This document shows positions 47,991 through 58,500 of a DNA stretch of 64,000 bases, piece by piece. Below the pieces are notes generated by a model. That model had not been told where the DNA came from and searched no databases. It saw only the letters and a list, made by a program, of their open reading frames with translations. This DNA is from Notamacropus eugenii (taxonomy: Eukaryota > Chordata > Mammalia > Diprotodontia > Macropodidae), in the NCBI RefSeq assembly GCF_028372415.1, contig NC_092876.1, positions 60,598,385-60,662,384 of the forward strand, read 5' to 3'. Numbering within the stretch: the stretch's first letter is position 1; each line of letters starts with the position of its first letter. Position numbers and translations under genes: made by a program.

Positions 47991-48695
47991 TGTCAGAGCT
48001 GGGAGGGGCCTAGAGCAGAGAATGTCAGAGCTGGGAGGCCCTTAGAACCCAGGTGTCAGAGCTGGGAGGACCCTTAGAACCCAGGGTGTCAGAGCTGGGA
48101 GGGCCCTTAGAACCCAGGGGTGTCAGAGCTGGGAGGGCCCTTAGAACCCAGGGGTGTCAGCGCTGGGAGGACTAGAACCCCAGGTGCCAGAGCTGGGAGG
48201 GCCCTTAGAACCTTGGGTGTCAGAGCTGGGAGGGCCCTTAGAACCCAGGGGTGTCGGCGCTGGGAGGCCCTTAGAACCCAGGTGTCAGAGCTGGGAGGGC
48301 CCTTAGAACCCAGGGTATCAGAGCTGGGAGGACCCTTAGAACCCAGGGGTGTCAGAGCTGGGAGGACTAGAACCCCGAGTGTCGGCGCTGGGAGGACCTA
48401 GAACCCCGGGTGTCAGAGCTGGGAGGGCCCTTAGAACCCAGGGGTGTCGGTGCTGGGAGGACTAGAACCCCGGGTGTCAGAGCTGGGAGGGCCCTTAGAA
48501 CCCAGGGGTGTCGGCGCTGGGAGGACTAGAACCCCGGGTGTCAGAGCTGGGAGGGCCCTTAGAACCCTGGGTGTCGGCGCTGGGAGGACTAGAACCCCGG
48601 GTGTCAGAGCTGGGAGGGCCCTTAGAACCCTGGGTGTCGGCGCTGGGAGGACTAGAACCCCGGGTGTCAGAGCTGGGAGGGCCCTTAGAACCCTG
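47991..48695 (+). repeat. PINK1-upstream minisatellite, 22 monomers of 29-36 bp
   Basis: The core 'gctgggagg' recurs 22 times. Two monomer types are seen: A begins 'tgtcagagctgggagggccc' and is 33-34 bp; B begins 'tgtcggcgctgggaggacta' and is 30 bp. From about 48420 they alternate B-A as a 63-64 bp higher-order unit. Because 63 is a multiple of 3, both strands stay open and give spurious repetitive frames (48120-48830). The array ends 526 bases before the PINK1 start codon. Confidence 0.95.
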
Positions 48696-48699
48696 CTAG

Positions 48700-48895
48700 G
48701 TGGGACAGCGCCGGGCCTGGAGTCAGCTAGACTCATCTCCCCGGGTTCAAATCCCGCCTCAGACCCTGACCAGCTGTGGGACCCTGGGCGAGTCACTTCA
48801 CCTGGTTTGCCTCAGTTTCCTCATCTGTAAAATGAGTTTTAAGAAGAAATCAGGAACAGTCGGAAAGGGCTGAAACGACGGAGCAAGGCAGAAAA
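48700..48895 (+). mobile_element. MAR1/WSINE-type SINE at the CpG-island edge
   Basis: 'ctaggtgggacagcgccggg', 'ccccgggttcaaatcccgcc' and 'cctcatctgtaaaatgagtt' followed by a deleted tail ending 'gctgaaacgacggagcaa'. It keeps at least eight CpG, unlike the other copies in the window. Confidence 0.8.
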
Positions 48896-49030
48896 GCTTT
48901 CTGACTTAGCGCTATGCCCTGAGCGGTCTGGGCTGGCCGCATAAAGTCACGAGCTCGCCAGCCCCAGATGTGGTCAAGGCGTGGGGACCGCGCAGCCCAA
49001 AGAGCCCCGGATGCAGACGGGCCAGGCGCC

Positions 49031-49040
49031 GCGCCTGCGC
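49031..49040 (+). promoter_or_regulatory. NRF1-like site 1
   Basis: GCGCCTGCGC matches the NRF1 palindromic pattern GCGCnTGCGC. NRF1 commonly drives nuclear genes for mitochondrial proteins. It is a motif match only. Confidence 0.5.
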
Positions 49041-49083
49041 ACTAACGCCGCACTGCGCCCCACCCCCTCGCCCCGCGGAGTCT

Positions 49084-49091
49084 GTAAACAA
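49084..49091 (+). promoter_or_regulatory. perfect FOXO consensus, 131 bp before PINK1 ATG
   Basis: GTAAACAA is the full FOXO (DAF-16) binding element, here in a GC-rich island where an AT-rich octamer stands out. FOXO3 is known to activate PINK1 in other mammals. Binding at this site is inferred. Confidence 0.6.
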
Positions 49092-49129
49092 TCACCTCGT
49101 GGGCAGAACTCTCCCCGCCTCCGGTCTTT

Positions 49130-49139
49130 GCGCCTGCGC
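49130..49139 (+). promoter_or_regulatory. NRF1-like site 2
   Basis: A second GCGCCTGCGC, 99 bp after the first. The flanks are also alike (each followed by 'actaac' or 'agtaac'). Confidence 0.5.
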
Positions 49140-49221
49140 AGTAACTGACGCGTGCGCCTGCCAGCGGCCGGTGGGCTCGGTGCTGTTCGGTGTCGTTTGG
49201 GCCTGAGTCAAGGCCGGGGCC

Positions 49222-49596
49222 ATGGCTCTGCGGCAGGCGCTGGGCCGGGGCCTGCAGCTGGGCCGGGCGCTGCTGCTGCGCTTCTCGGCCAAGCCGGGCC
49301 CGCCGGGAGGCTTAGGGCGGGCGGAGCGGCCGGGGCTGGGCTGGGGCCTCGGGGCCCGAGAGGCGGCGGCTCCGGCTCCGGGGCCCGGCCTGGGCCTCCC
49401 CAGCCGCTACCGCTTCTTCCGGGAGTCGGTGGCCGGGCTGGCCGCCCGCCTGCAGCGTCAGCTGGTGCTGCGGGCCCGGGGAGCCGGGCCCCCCTGCGGC
49501 CGCGCGGTCTTCTTGGCCTTCGGCCTGGGGCTGGGGCTCGTGGAGGAGAAGCAGGCGGAGGGGCGGCGGGCGGCCTCGGCCTGCCGGGACATCCAG
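49222..49596 (+). CDS. PINK1: PINK1 exon 1 coding part (125 codons)
   Basis: ATG at 49222 is the first ATG of the GC-rich leader and has a strong context (G at -3, G at +4). The reading starts [20 protein letters not shown], a basic amphipathic mitochondrial presequence. It ends [11 protein letters not shown] with donor 'gtgagg'. The region around residue 40-60 (Gly/Ala/Pro-rich) differs in length from human and accounts for the 4-codon shortfall. [10 protein letters not shown] holds the membrane segment and the PARL cleavage point. Confidence 0.97.
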
Positions 49597-52500
49597 GTGA
49601 GGGCCGCGGACCGGCCCGGGCAGGACCGGCCCCGCGGACACCGAGCGGCCGGAGGCGGCCAAGGTCAAAGCCGAGCCTCGGGCGGGAGGGGGGAGGGGGG
49701 AGGGGAGGAGCCCCCGCTGTCCGAGGTGCGGGCTCTGAGTGGAGCTGGGTCCGCCTCGGAGCCAAGAACCTTAGAATCCTGGCACGTGCAGTGTCACAGT
49801 TGTAAGGAACCTGGGGACACGGAATGTCACGCCTAAAATCACCTTGAAGCATAAAGGTCCGAGCTGGGAGGGTTAGAACCCAGGCTGGCAGAGCCGGGAG
49901 GGCCCTTAGAACCCAGGGTGCCAGAGCCGGGAGGGATCTTAGAACATAGAATGTTACTGCTTAAAGGGACCTTCGAACCTAGAACATAGTCACAATTGGA
50001 AAGGACCTTAGGATATAGAAGTGTCAGTGCTGGGCAGTCCTTGGACAGAAAGTCAGGACTAGAAGGAACCTTAGAACATAGAGTGTTAGAACTAGAAGAG
50101 GTCTTAGAACAGAGAACATCATAGCTGAGAGATTATGTGTTACAGTGGAAAGAGTACTGAATTTGGAGTCTTTGAACTTCCTTTGAATTTCATTATGCCA
50201 TTTATTACCTATCTGACCTTGAGCAAATAATACAATGGATAGAGCACTGGGACTTGAATCAGGAAGACCTGAGTTCAAATCCAACCTCAGACACTTAGGA
50301 ACTGTATGACCCCAGTCAAGTCACTTAATTTGTCATCCTAAGTTTCCTCCAATGTAAAATGAAGATGATAATCGCACTTAGCACCTAGGAGTGCCAGGTG
50401 GTGCAGGAGATAGAGCTCAAGCCTGGAGTCAGGAAGACGCATCTTCCAGAGTTCAACTCTAGCCTCAGATACTTACTAGCTTGTGACCCTGGGGGAATCA
50501 TCTAACCCTCTTTGCTTCAGTTTCCTCATCTGGAGCTGGAGAAGGAAATGGCAAATCAGTCCAGTATCTCTACCAAGAAAACCCCACATGAGGTCACAAA
50601 GAAGACAGGACTGAAATGGCTGAACAAACAACATGCTTACCAAAGTGCCTGGCATAAATGCTGGTCCCCCTCAATCTAATCTGTGAAAGGAGAGGTTTGT
50701 ATGAGAGGGTCTTCCATTTTCAAACCCTTTAAAGCAATGCAATGTGGCACAAAGAGTTCTAGATTTGAATTCAGGTGACCTGGATCCTTGGTCAAACCTT
50801 GTTACCTCAGTTTATGACTTGACAGTCATAAGGGATATAGATTCCATCTCTAGAGGCAGAAAGGACCTTATAGGTCATCTAGCACAACCCTTTTGTTTTT
50901 TAAAAGATGGGGAAGCTAGGGCCAAGTTAAATGAATGACTTGCCCAGCTGTACAATGTAAGCAAGTAAGTGGCAGAGCCTAGATTTGAAGCAGGCCCCCT
51001 GATTCCAAGCCTGTTGGGTTAGGGCTTGGGGCAGGGGACGGGGGAAGCATTGGCACCCAGGGGCATTGGCTCCCAATATGTTCCTTGAGTACTGAGACTT
51101 TTTTGAGGGAGTCTCTATCCCAATCTTTAACTCATGAACATCAGAGATAGGAAAGGTCTTGGAGGCTCTATAGCCCCTTATTGTTCTGGGTACAGCCAGC
51201 TTAAGATTTTAAGCAAAAACTATGTTTTAGCCACTTAGCTAGCACACATGATCTCAGTAGAGTCTAACTTTCCCTACTGGAATGCTGCCTGCTGTACTAG
51301 TGAGCTTAAAAGGAAATGGTAATTGATACCAAATGTAATTAGACCTATAATTAAACTCATGTAGTACACTCACACATAGGAACCTACAACCTCGTGGCCC
51401 TTCCCCTCCCCTGATCTGGCCCAGCATCCTTGTTTTGCAGAGGAGCAGACTGAAGCCCAACAGGTTATTTCAGCAGCCCCAGACTTGGAACACAGATCTC
51501 CTGACTGCTAGTTCCAAAATTCTTTCCACTATTGCACAGTGCCTCTGATTATTTTACAGAAAGGAAAACTGGGACCCAAGAAAGGGAATGGTTTTGCCCA
51601 AGATCAGACAATCAATCAGTATTTATTAAGGTCCTGCTGACTGCTAAGCTCTCAGAATACAAAAAAAGAGGCAAAAGACAGTCCCTGCCCTCAAGCAAGA
51701 TATATATAGGATGAAAGGGAAGGTACCAAAATTAAGAGGGGTTGGAAAGTCTTCCTACAGGTGGTGGGATTTTAGCTGGGACTTAAAGGCAGCTAGGGAA
51801 GCCAATGGACAGAGATGAGGAGGAAGAACAATCCAGGCAAGGGGGACAGCCAGAGCTGAGAGATGGAGGGTCTCCAAAGTGGAAGAGCCTGGACACCAGT
51901 GTCACTGGATCCAAGAGTATGTATTGAGGTGGAAGGTAGCAAAAGCCTGGAAAAGTAGGAGGGGGCCCGGATTCAGAAGGACATTGAATGTCAAACAGTG
52001 CTTTGTGTTTGTTCCTGGAGGCAGTAGGGAACACCTAGGATTTGAGTAGAGGTGGGACACATTCAGACTTGAACTTGAGGAAAACTGCTTTGTGGTTCAT
52101 TTGGAGGATGGATTGGAGAGGGGAGAGACTTGAAACAAGCAGGATCCCCTCCCCACCCCCCCAAGCAGGCTACTATAGCAGCCTAGATAGGAATTGATGA
52201 GGGTCTGCACCAGCCAGGGACAGTGTCAGAGGAGAGAAGGGGGTATATTGTAGAGATGGTACAAAGGTTGGATATGGAAGGTGAAAGAGAGTGAGGAGTC
52301 CAGGAGGACACTGAGGTTGGGAGCCTGCGGAAGATCGTGGTGCCCTCTCCAGTAATAGGAAAGGTGGGAGGAGAGGGGAGAGTTTGGGGGAGAAGGAATT
52401 CTGTTTTGGACATATGGAGTGTAAGGTGACTACTAGACATCCAGCTTGAGATGTCTGAGCATGTTCGGGACCAACCAGGGACGTGAACTTCTGTCTTCTG

Positions 52501-55500
52501 ACTCTTGACCCAGGGTTCCTCACGCTAATCAGTGCTCCCTCACAGTTGAGCTTGGGCCAGTCCTTGGTGACCCCAGATTCTGTAGTTTGGCTCTTCTTGC
52601 CCTTGTGATGAGCAGAGGCCAAGGACAGGAAGCCTGGGCAGGTTCCCTGCCAGGTGTGTGTCGGTGAAGGAGACAGATCCACTCCCAGCTCTGAGACCTT
52701 TCCACCACATACTTGTGCTTCTTCATTCCTTCACCTACACGTCCTTAGTTACTTTATGTCTAGTAAGAGATCGTGAGAAACTGAGGGGGATGCTGAGGCT
52801 GCCAACCTGCATGACTGGAAGGATGGTGGTGAGGGACAGAGACTAGATGAGTGGTCTCACCTCAGTTCATTTTTAGATTCTATCAGCACATATTTATTGG
52901 AGCTTTCCCAGGCACAGGTTACTCTTTTGAATTCTGTGAGACATGCAAAGATCGTGATAATATCTCCCATATGCCTATGGCTTCAATGCTTGCCCAGCGT
53001 TGCTCTCAACAGATAGCCCTATTTTACAGATGAGGACACAGGGACAGGAGGTCAGATGACTTGTCCAGGCCACTTAGCTAATAGGTGGTACAGCCTACAC
53101 TCCAACCCAACTCTTATGACTTGAGGGCCAAAAATCATGGCCACTGACCTAGAGAACTTGCAGTTTGTTGGCAAAATGAGGCACATATAAAGTAACAAAT
53201 ATCATATGTGAGACAAAAATGACACAGTGCAAGGAGTGGTGGACTTGGAGTCAGGAAGGCCTGAGTTCAAATTTCGCTTCAGCTGTTTGGCTGTGAGCCC
53301 CTGGACAAGTCTCTTAGCTTTCTGTGCCTCAGTTTCCCCATGTGTAAAAGGGAATAATAATAGTACTTTCCTCAGGGCCAAATGAGATAATGTGTAAAGT
53401 GCTTTGCAAACCTTAAAGCAATAATTAGGCATTAATAATAATTAGCTATTCTTTTAATTTGGTCCCATAAGTTTATGAAGCACTTACCTCATGACAGCCC
53501 GTGAGGTAGGTGATGCTGGTGTTATTCACGTTTTACAGAGGAGGAAACTGAGGCTCAGATCAGTTACTTTTTTTTTTTTTTATTTAGCTTTTAACATTCA
53601 TTTTCACAAAATTTTGGGTTACAAATTTTCTCCCCTTTTCTCCCCTCCCCCCCCCAAACGCCAAGCATTCTAATTGCCCCTATGACCAATCTGCTCTCTC
53701 TTCTATCATCCCTCTCTGCCCTTGTCTCTGTCTTCTCTTTTGTCCTGTAGGGCCAGATAGCTTTCTATACCCCTTTACCTGTATTTCTTATTTCCTAGTG
53801 GTAAGAACATTACAGTTGATCCTAACACTTTGAGTTCCAACTTCTTTTCCTCCCTCCCTCTCCACCCCTTCCCTTTGGAAGGTAAGCAATTCAATATAGG
53901 CCAAATCTGTGTAGTTTTGCAAATGACTTCCATAATAGTTGTGTTGTATAGGACTAACTATATTTCCCTCCATCCTATCCTGTCCCCCATTACTTCTATT
54001 CTCTTTTGATCCTATCCCTCCCCATGAGTGTTGACCTCCAATTGCACTCTCCTCCCCATGCCCTCCCTTCTATCATCCCCCCCCACTCTGCTTATCCCCT
54101 TATCCTCCACTTTCCTGTATTGTAAGATAGGTTTTCATACCAAAATGAGTAGGCATTTTATTCTTTCCTTTAGTGGAATGTGATGAGAGTATACTTCATG
54201 TTTTTCTCTCACCTCCCCTCTTTATCCCTCCACTAATGAGTCTTTTGCTTGCCTCTTTTATGAGAGATAATTTGCCCCATTCAATTCTCCCTTTCTCCTC
54301 CCAATATCTTTCTCTCTCACTGCTTGATTTCATTTTTTTTAAGATATGATCCCATCCTCTTCAATTCACTCTGTGCACTCTGTCTCTATGTGTGTGTGCG
54401 TGTGTGCATGTGTGTGTGTGTAATCCCACCCAGTACCCAGATACTGAAATGTTTCAAGAGTTACAAATATTGTCTTTCCATGTAGGAATGTAAACAGTTC
54501 AACTTTAGTAAGTCCCTTATGACTTCTCTTTGCTATTCACCTTTTCATGGTTCTCTTCATTCTTGTGTTTGGAAGTCAAATTTTCTTTTCAGCTCTGGTC
54601 TTTTCATCAAGAATGCTTGAAAATCCTCTATTTCATTGAAAGACCAATTTTTCCCCTGAAGTATTATACTCAGTTTTGCTGGGTAGGTGATTCTTGGTTT
54701 TAGTCCTAGTTCCTTTGACTTCTGGAATATCCTATTCCATGCCCTTCGATCTCTTAATGTAGAAGCTGCTAGATCTTGTGTTATCCTGATTGTATTTCCA
54801 CAATACTTGAATTGTTTCTTTCTAGCTGCTTGCAATATTTTCTCTTTCACCTGGGAGTTCTGGAATTTGGTAGGTCATTGAGCATCCCAGACAGAGGGAA
54901 TCACTCAGCAAGTGTTTATTAAGCTCCTGCTGTATGTCCAGAAAAGTGGGAGCAAAGGGGGAGGAACACAAAGACGAGGGAACCAGCCTGTGGGACTCAA
55001 ATAGCTCTTTAAGCTGTGTCGAATATGTACAGAATGTTGTTTTAAGGTGGTTTGGGGAAGGAAGGTGCTAGCAGCTGGGGGAAGTAGGAAAAGTTTCATG
55101 GAGAAAGTGAACCAGGGATTCTGAGAGGCAGAGGTGAGGAGGGAAGTGTCAGAGTCAAGAACATTTAAGGGTCTGCCATGTACTCAGCACTGTGAAGGAG
55201 GGTCTGGAGGGAGAACAGCTGGTATTGAGGAGGTGAGAATTTCAGAGTTGATGGATCTTGCAGGATGATGAATGTACAGAGATCGTGAATTCCAGGAGAT
55301 GAACAGGCGGTGATTTAGGAGCCACCCTTGGTGGCTCAGTGGAGGCTAGATTGGAGTATGGGGACTTGAGGAAGGGAAACCAAAGAGACATAAGAAGGCC
55401 TATACTAGGGCGGTGGCTGTGTGAGAGGGAGGAAAGGCAGTGAAAGACATGGAGGTGGCAGCAGACGTTGGTGGGAGGCGAGTTAGAGGAAGGAGAGCAG

Positions 55501-58500
55501 ATGATACTGAGGCTGCAAATGTGGATGACCAGAAGGGCACTCTTTAGGAAGAGGGGATATTGGGGGTGGGGGAGATGATGAGTTCTCTTCTGGACATGTT
55601 GATTTTGTGGAGCCTACAGGACAACTAGCTCAAAATGCATGGTAGGCAGCTTGTGGTATGTGGGACTGTTCAGTCATTTCAGTCATGTCTGTCTCTTTGT
55701 GATCCCATTTGGGGTGTTCTTGACAGAGATACTGGAGTGGTTTACCATTTCCTTATCTGCTCATTTTATAGATGAGGAAACTGAGGCAAACAGGATTAAA
55801 TGACTTGCCCAGGGTCACACAGCTAGTAAGTGTTTGAGGCTGAATTTGAACTCAGGTCTGACTCTGGGCCCAGCACGCTTGTCCTCTGTGCCACCGAGCT
55901 GGTATGTAGACCTGACAATCATCAGCACCGAAATGGTCATTGAACCCATGAGAATTGATAAGGTCACCCGGAGAGAAAGCAGTGTGAATGTGAGAAGAAG
56001 GTGGAGACAGGATTGTGCAAGGCGTGTTTGGCTGATGTATGAACCAGTGTGGCTAGAGCCAAGTGTCAGTGGAGGGGAGGATATCCTCCAATCAGAGCTA
56101 CCCAGAAGTGATACAGACATTTCACAAGGCAGTAATTTCCCCCACTCTTTGAGGTGTCACTCAGGGCCAGATTCCACAGTTCCATGTTTAATTGTGTTGG
56201 TCAGAGGCCTTCTGAAGGCTTTTCAGGAGAAGAGTGACATGATTAAGGCAGTATTTCTGGAAAATTCATTTGACTACCTTCACAGGATGAATTGGGAAAG
56301 GGTAGAGACTGGAGGCAAGGGGACACAGTGTGGTACAGGCAAGAGTCCTGCCCCTGATTTTTATCTGAGTGAACCTGGACAAGATACTTACCTTCCTTGG
56401 GCCTTAGTTTCCTCATCTGTAAAATGAAGGAGTTGGACCAGAGATGTCTTCCAGGTCTAGATTTCAGATTCTATGAATTAGGGTCATAAGGGCTTGGACC
56501 AAGGCGGTAGGAGAAGGAATTGAAAGAACAGACTGAAGACACACAAAAATCTTAGGTCCTTAGGGCTTAGGGATCTTCTAGGGAGGGACTCATTGACTGT
56601 GAGAGACAAGGAAAAGAAGGAGAGACCAGCTATTAGGAGTCGGTCCCTCTAGGAGAAGGAAGATCCATTAGCAGAAAGAGGAAAGCCAGTTTTAGGGTGG
56701 ATGACCCATCATAAAGTCTTTCCTTTTTCCAACATGTCCTGACAAAGATTTCACTCGTTATTAAGACTTTCTCCTCCACACTGAGAGGGAGAATCAGCTT
56801 CATTAGATGACTGATGTAGGGACTTTGCTCTGTCTTTAGATTTTGGTTGTGCGCAGTAGTGAACTCAAGGCATTAACAAGTCATTAGCCTGACTGCCAGC
56901 TGTGGCACACTGCCCATCATCCTCATCAGCGTGCCCAGCACCTGTCTAATACTTGTCATCTAAGGTTTTTGTAAAGAGATATATCTCTGTAGCATAGAGG
57001 GCTCTGAGTTGGTGCCAAGAGACAGATGGGCAGCATGTCAGTAATTGTGCCAGCTGCACGGCCCAGAAATTCTGACCCCTAATCAGTTATTCTTTTTGCT
57101 GTGCAGGAAAAAAAATGAGTGTTTGCAGCAAAGTTGCTTTGAACAGCAAAAGAAAGAGGCCAGACAACTTTTGGCCTGCGCTCAAGCCTAGCAACAAAGG
57201 ACAGTTGTTTCTGTTTCTGCTGGCTCCTAATCTGACCTTGCTTGAGTGACCTCTCTACCTCAGCACTGCTCTGTCCACACATCTGTGGGCATACAGGCCT
57301 CAGCTAGCCCCTTGCTTCACCAGGGCCTTTTTTCTCCCCTCACAGGAAATTTTTACCCAGAAAAATAAGCTTCTTCCTGACCCTCTGGCAAGTAGACGTT
57401 GGCAGGGCTTCCAGCTGGAGGAATACCTCATTGGACAGTCCATTGGCAAGGGGTGCAGTGCTGCAGTGTATGAAGCCACCATGCCCAGCTGGCCCCAGAA
57501 GCAGGAAGGCCGCAGGGATAGCCTTGTCTTGGGACAGGATCCAGCCATTGACCCGCAGGCAAAAAGCAAGCAGAGTGCTCAGCACACTGCCACGGCCTTT
57601 CCCTTAGCCATCAAGATGATGTGGAACATCTCAGTAAGTACTTCACCCCCTCTTACCCTTTGCCCTTTGGAGAAAGCAGCTTTCCTGTGAGAGTACCAGT
57701 CTTAAGGAACAAAATAAACTTCTTCAGTCAATGAACAGACATCAGAAAGGATGTTTTCAGTGTCCTCCCTCATGAGAGATTCCAGGTCACAGACCTCTAA
57801 CTAGTAAACAAGCTTCCCAGAGCCCAGAGCCTTGACTGGCTGATTTGGGGGCTTCAAACCCTCAGAACATGTACTTTGTCAGGCTGCCTTCCTTCCCTAT
57901 GGTTTACTAACATTCCAGGGGCAGGACACACCATCTGAGAAGATGCCAAGTAGTCTGGCTTTGTTAGAGGAATGGCTAGCCTGAGCACTTCTATTGATTA
58001 GGTTTGGAGTCAGAAATGAGAAGTGAGGAATAACTGGTGAGTGACAGCTGTTTCACTTATAAAAACCAGAAAGATTGATCTGGATGGGACGTGGGCTCTT
58101 TCCATGAATCTCATGGTTAATGGAAGGAGAACTTGAGTTGCATCATCCCAAGCAAAGCTCAGCACCAGGTAACATGGGCATGTGCCAAAGAAGACCAAGC
58201 AAGCTAATTTAGACCCAGCTACCAGAGCCAAGTGACAGGAGTTGGTTTGCCCCACCACCTCTGCTCACCCCAGGTGTTATAGGTGCTTGGATTGTTAGGA
58301 GTCTGAGGTTCAGGGTGTTTGTCCTGCCCTTTCTCCCTCATTCTCTAAGGAGGTCACCTGGCACCCCATATCCCATACCCTACCCCCTGCTTCCATGAGA
58401 GGGAATGAAGACTTGGCCTGTCACCAAAAGGTGCTCAGTGTTAGGGAGACTCTGTTTCTGATGTTGAAATGGGAGATGGGGGCTTGGGGGTGGGGTGCTC

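Larger units (their letters stand above)
48900..49830. promoter_or_regulatory. CpG island over PINK1 promoter and exon 1
   Basis: GC content and CpG density rise sharply here against the AT-rich surroundings, and fall again in intron 1 after about 49830. There is no TATA box. This is the only stretch of such composition in the window, so it marks the promoter. The transcription start itself cannot be placed from sequence. Confidence 0.9.
49597..57345 (+). other. PINK1 intron 1 (7.7 kb)
   Basis: Contents: 33-bp array 49765-50130; MIR 50130-50380; SINE 50385-50632; MIR pieces to 51000; MIR 51400-51540; family X 51607-52470; unassigned 52470-52860; MIR 52860-53110 (antisense), 53205-53450 (sense) and 53455-53568 (antisense); HAL1 53569-54872; family X 54900-55650; SINE 55665-55900; family X 55905-56720 broken by a MIR at 56325-56480; repeat-free 56730-57345. 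Confidence 0.7.

Noticed and set aside
48120..48830. Repetitive proline/leucine- or glycine-rich proteins encoded by the minisatellite
   Set aside because: The 63-bp unit is divisible by three, so any frame without a stop in one unit stays open. No start context, splice structure or known family supports a protein.
49208..49852. Long open frames antisense (214 codons) and out of frame (49152-49805) across PINK1 exon 1
   Set aside because: They arise from the extreme GC content of the CpG island, give Pro/Ala/Gly/Arg-rich products without any domain, and overlap an exon whose frame is clearly that of PINK1.
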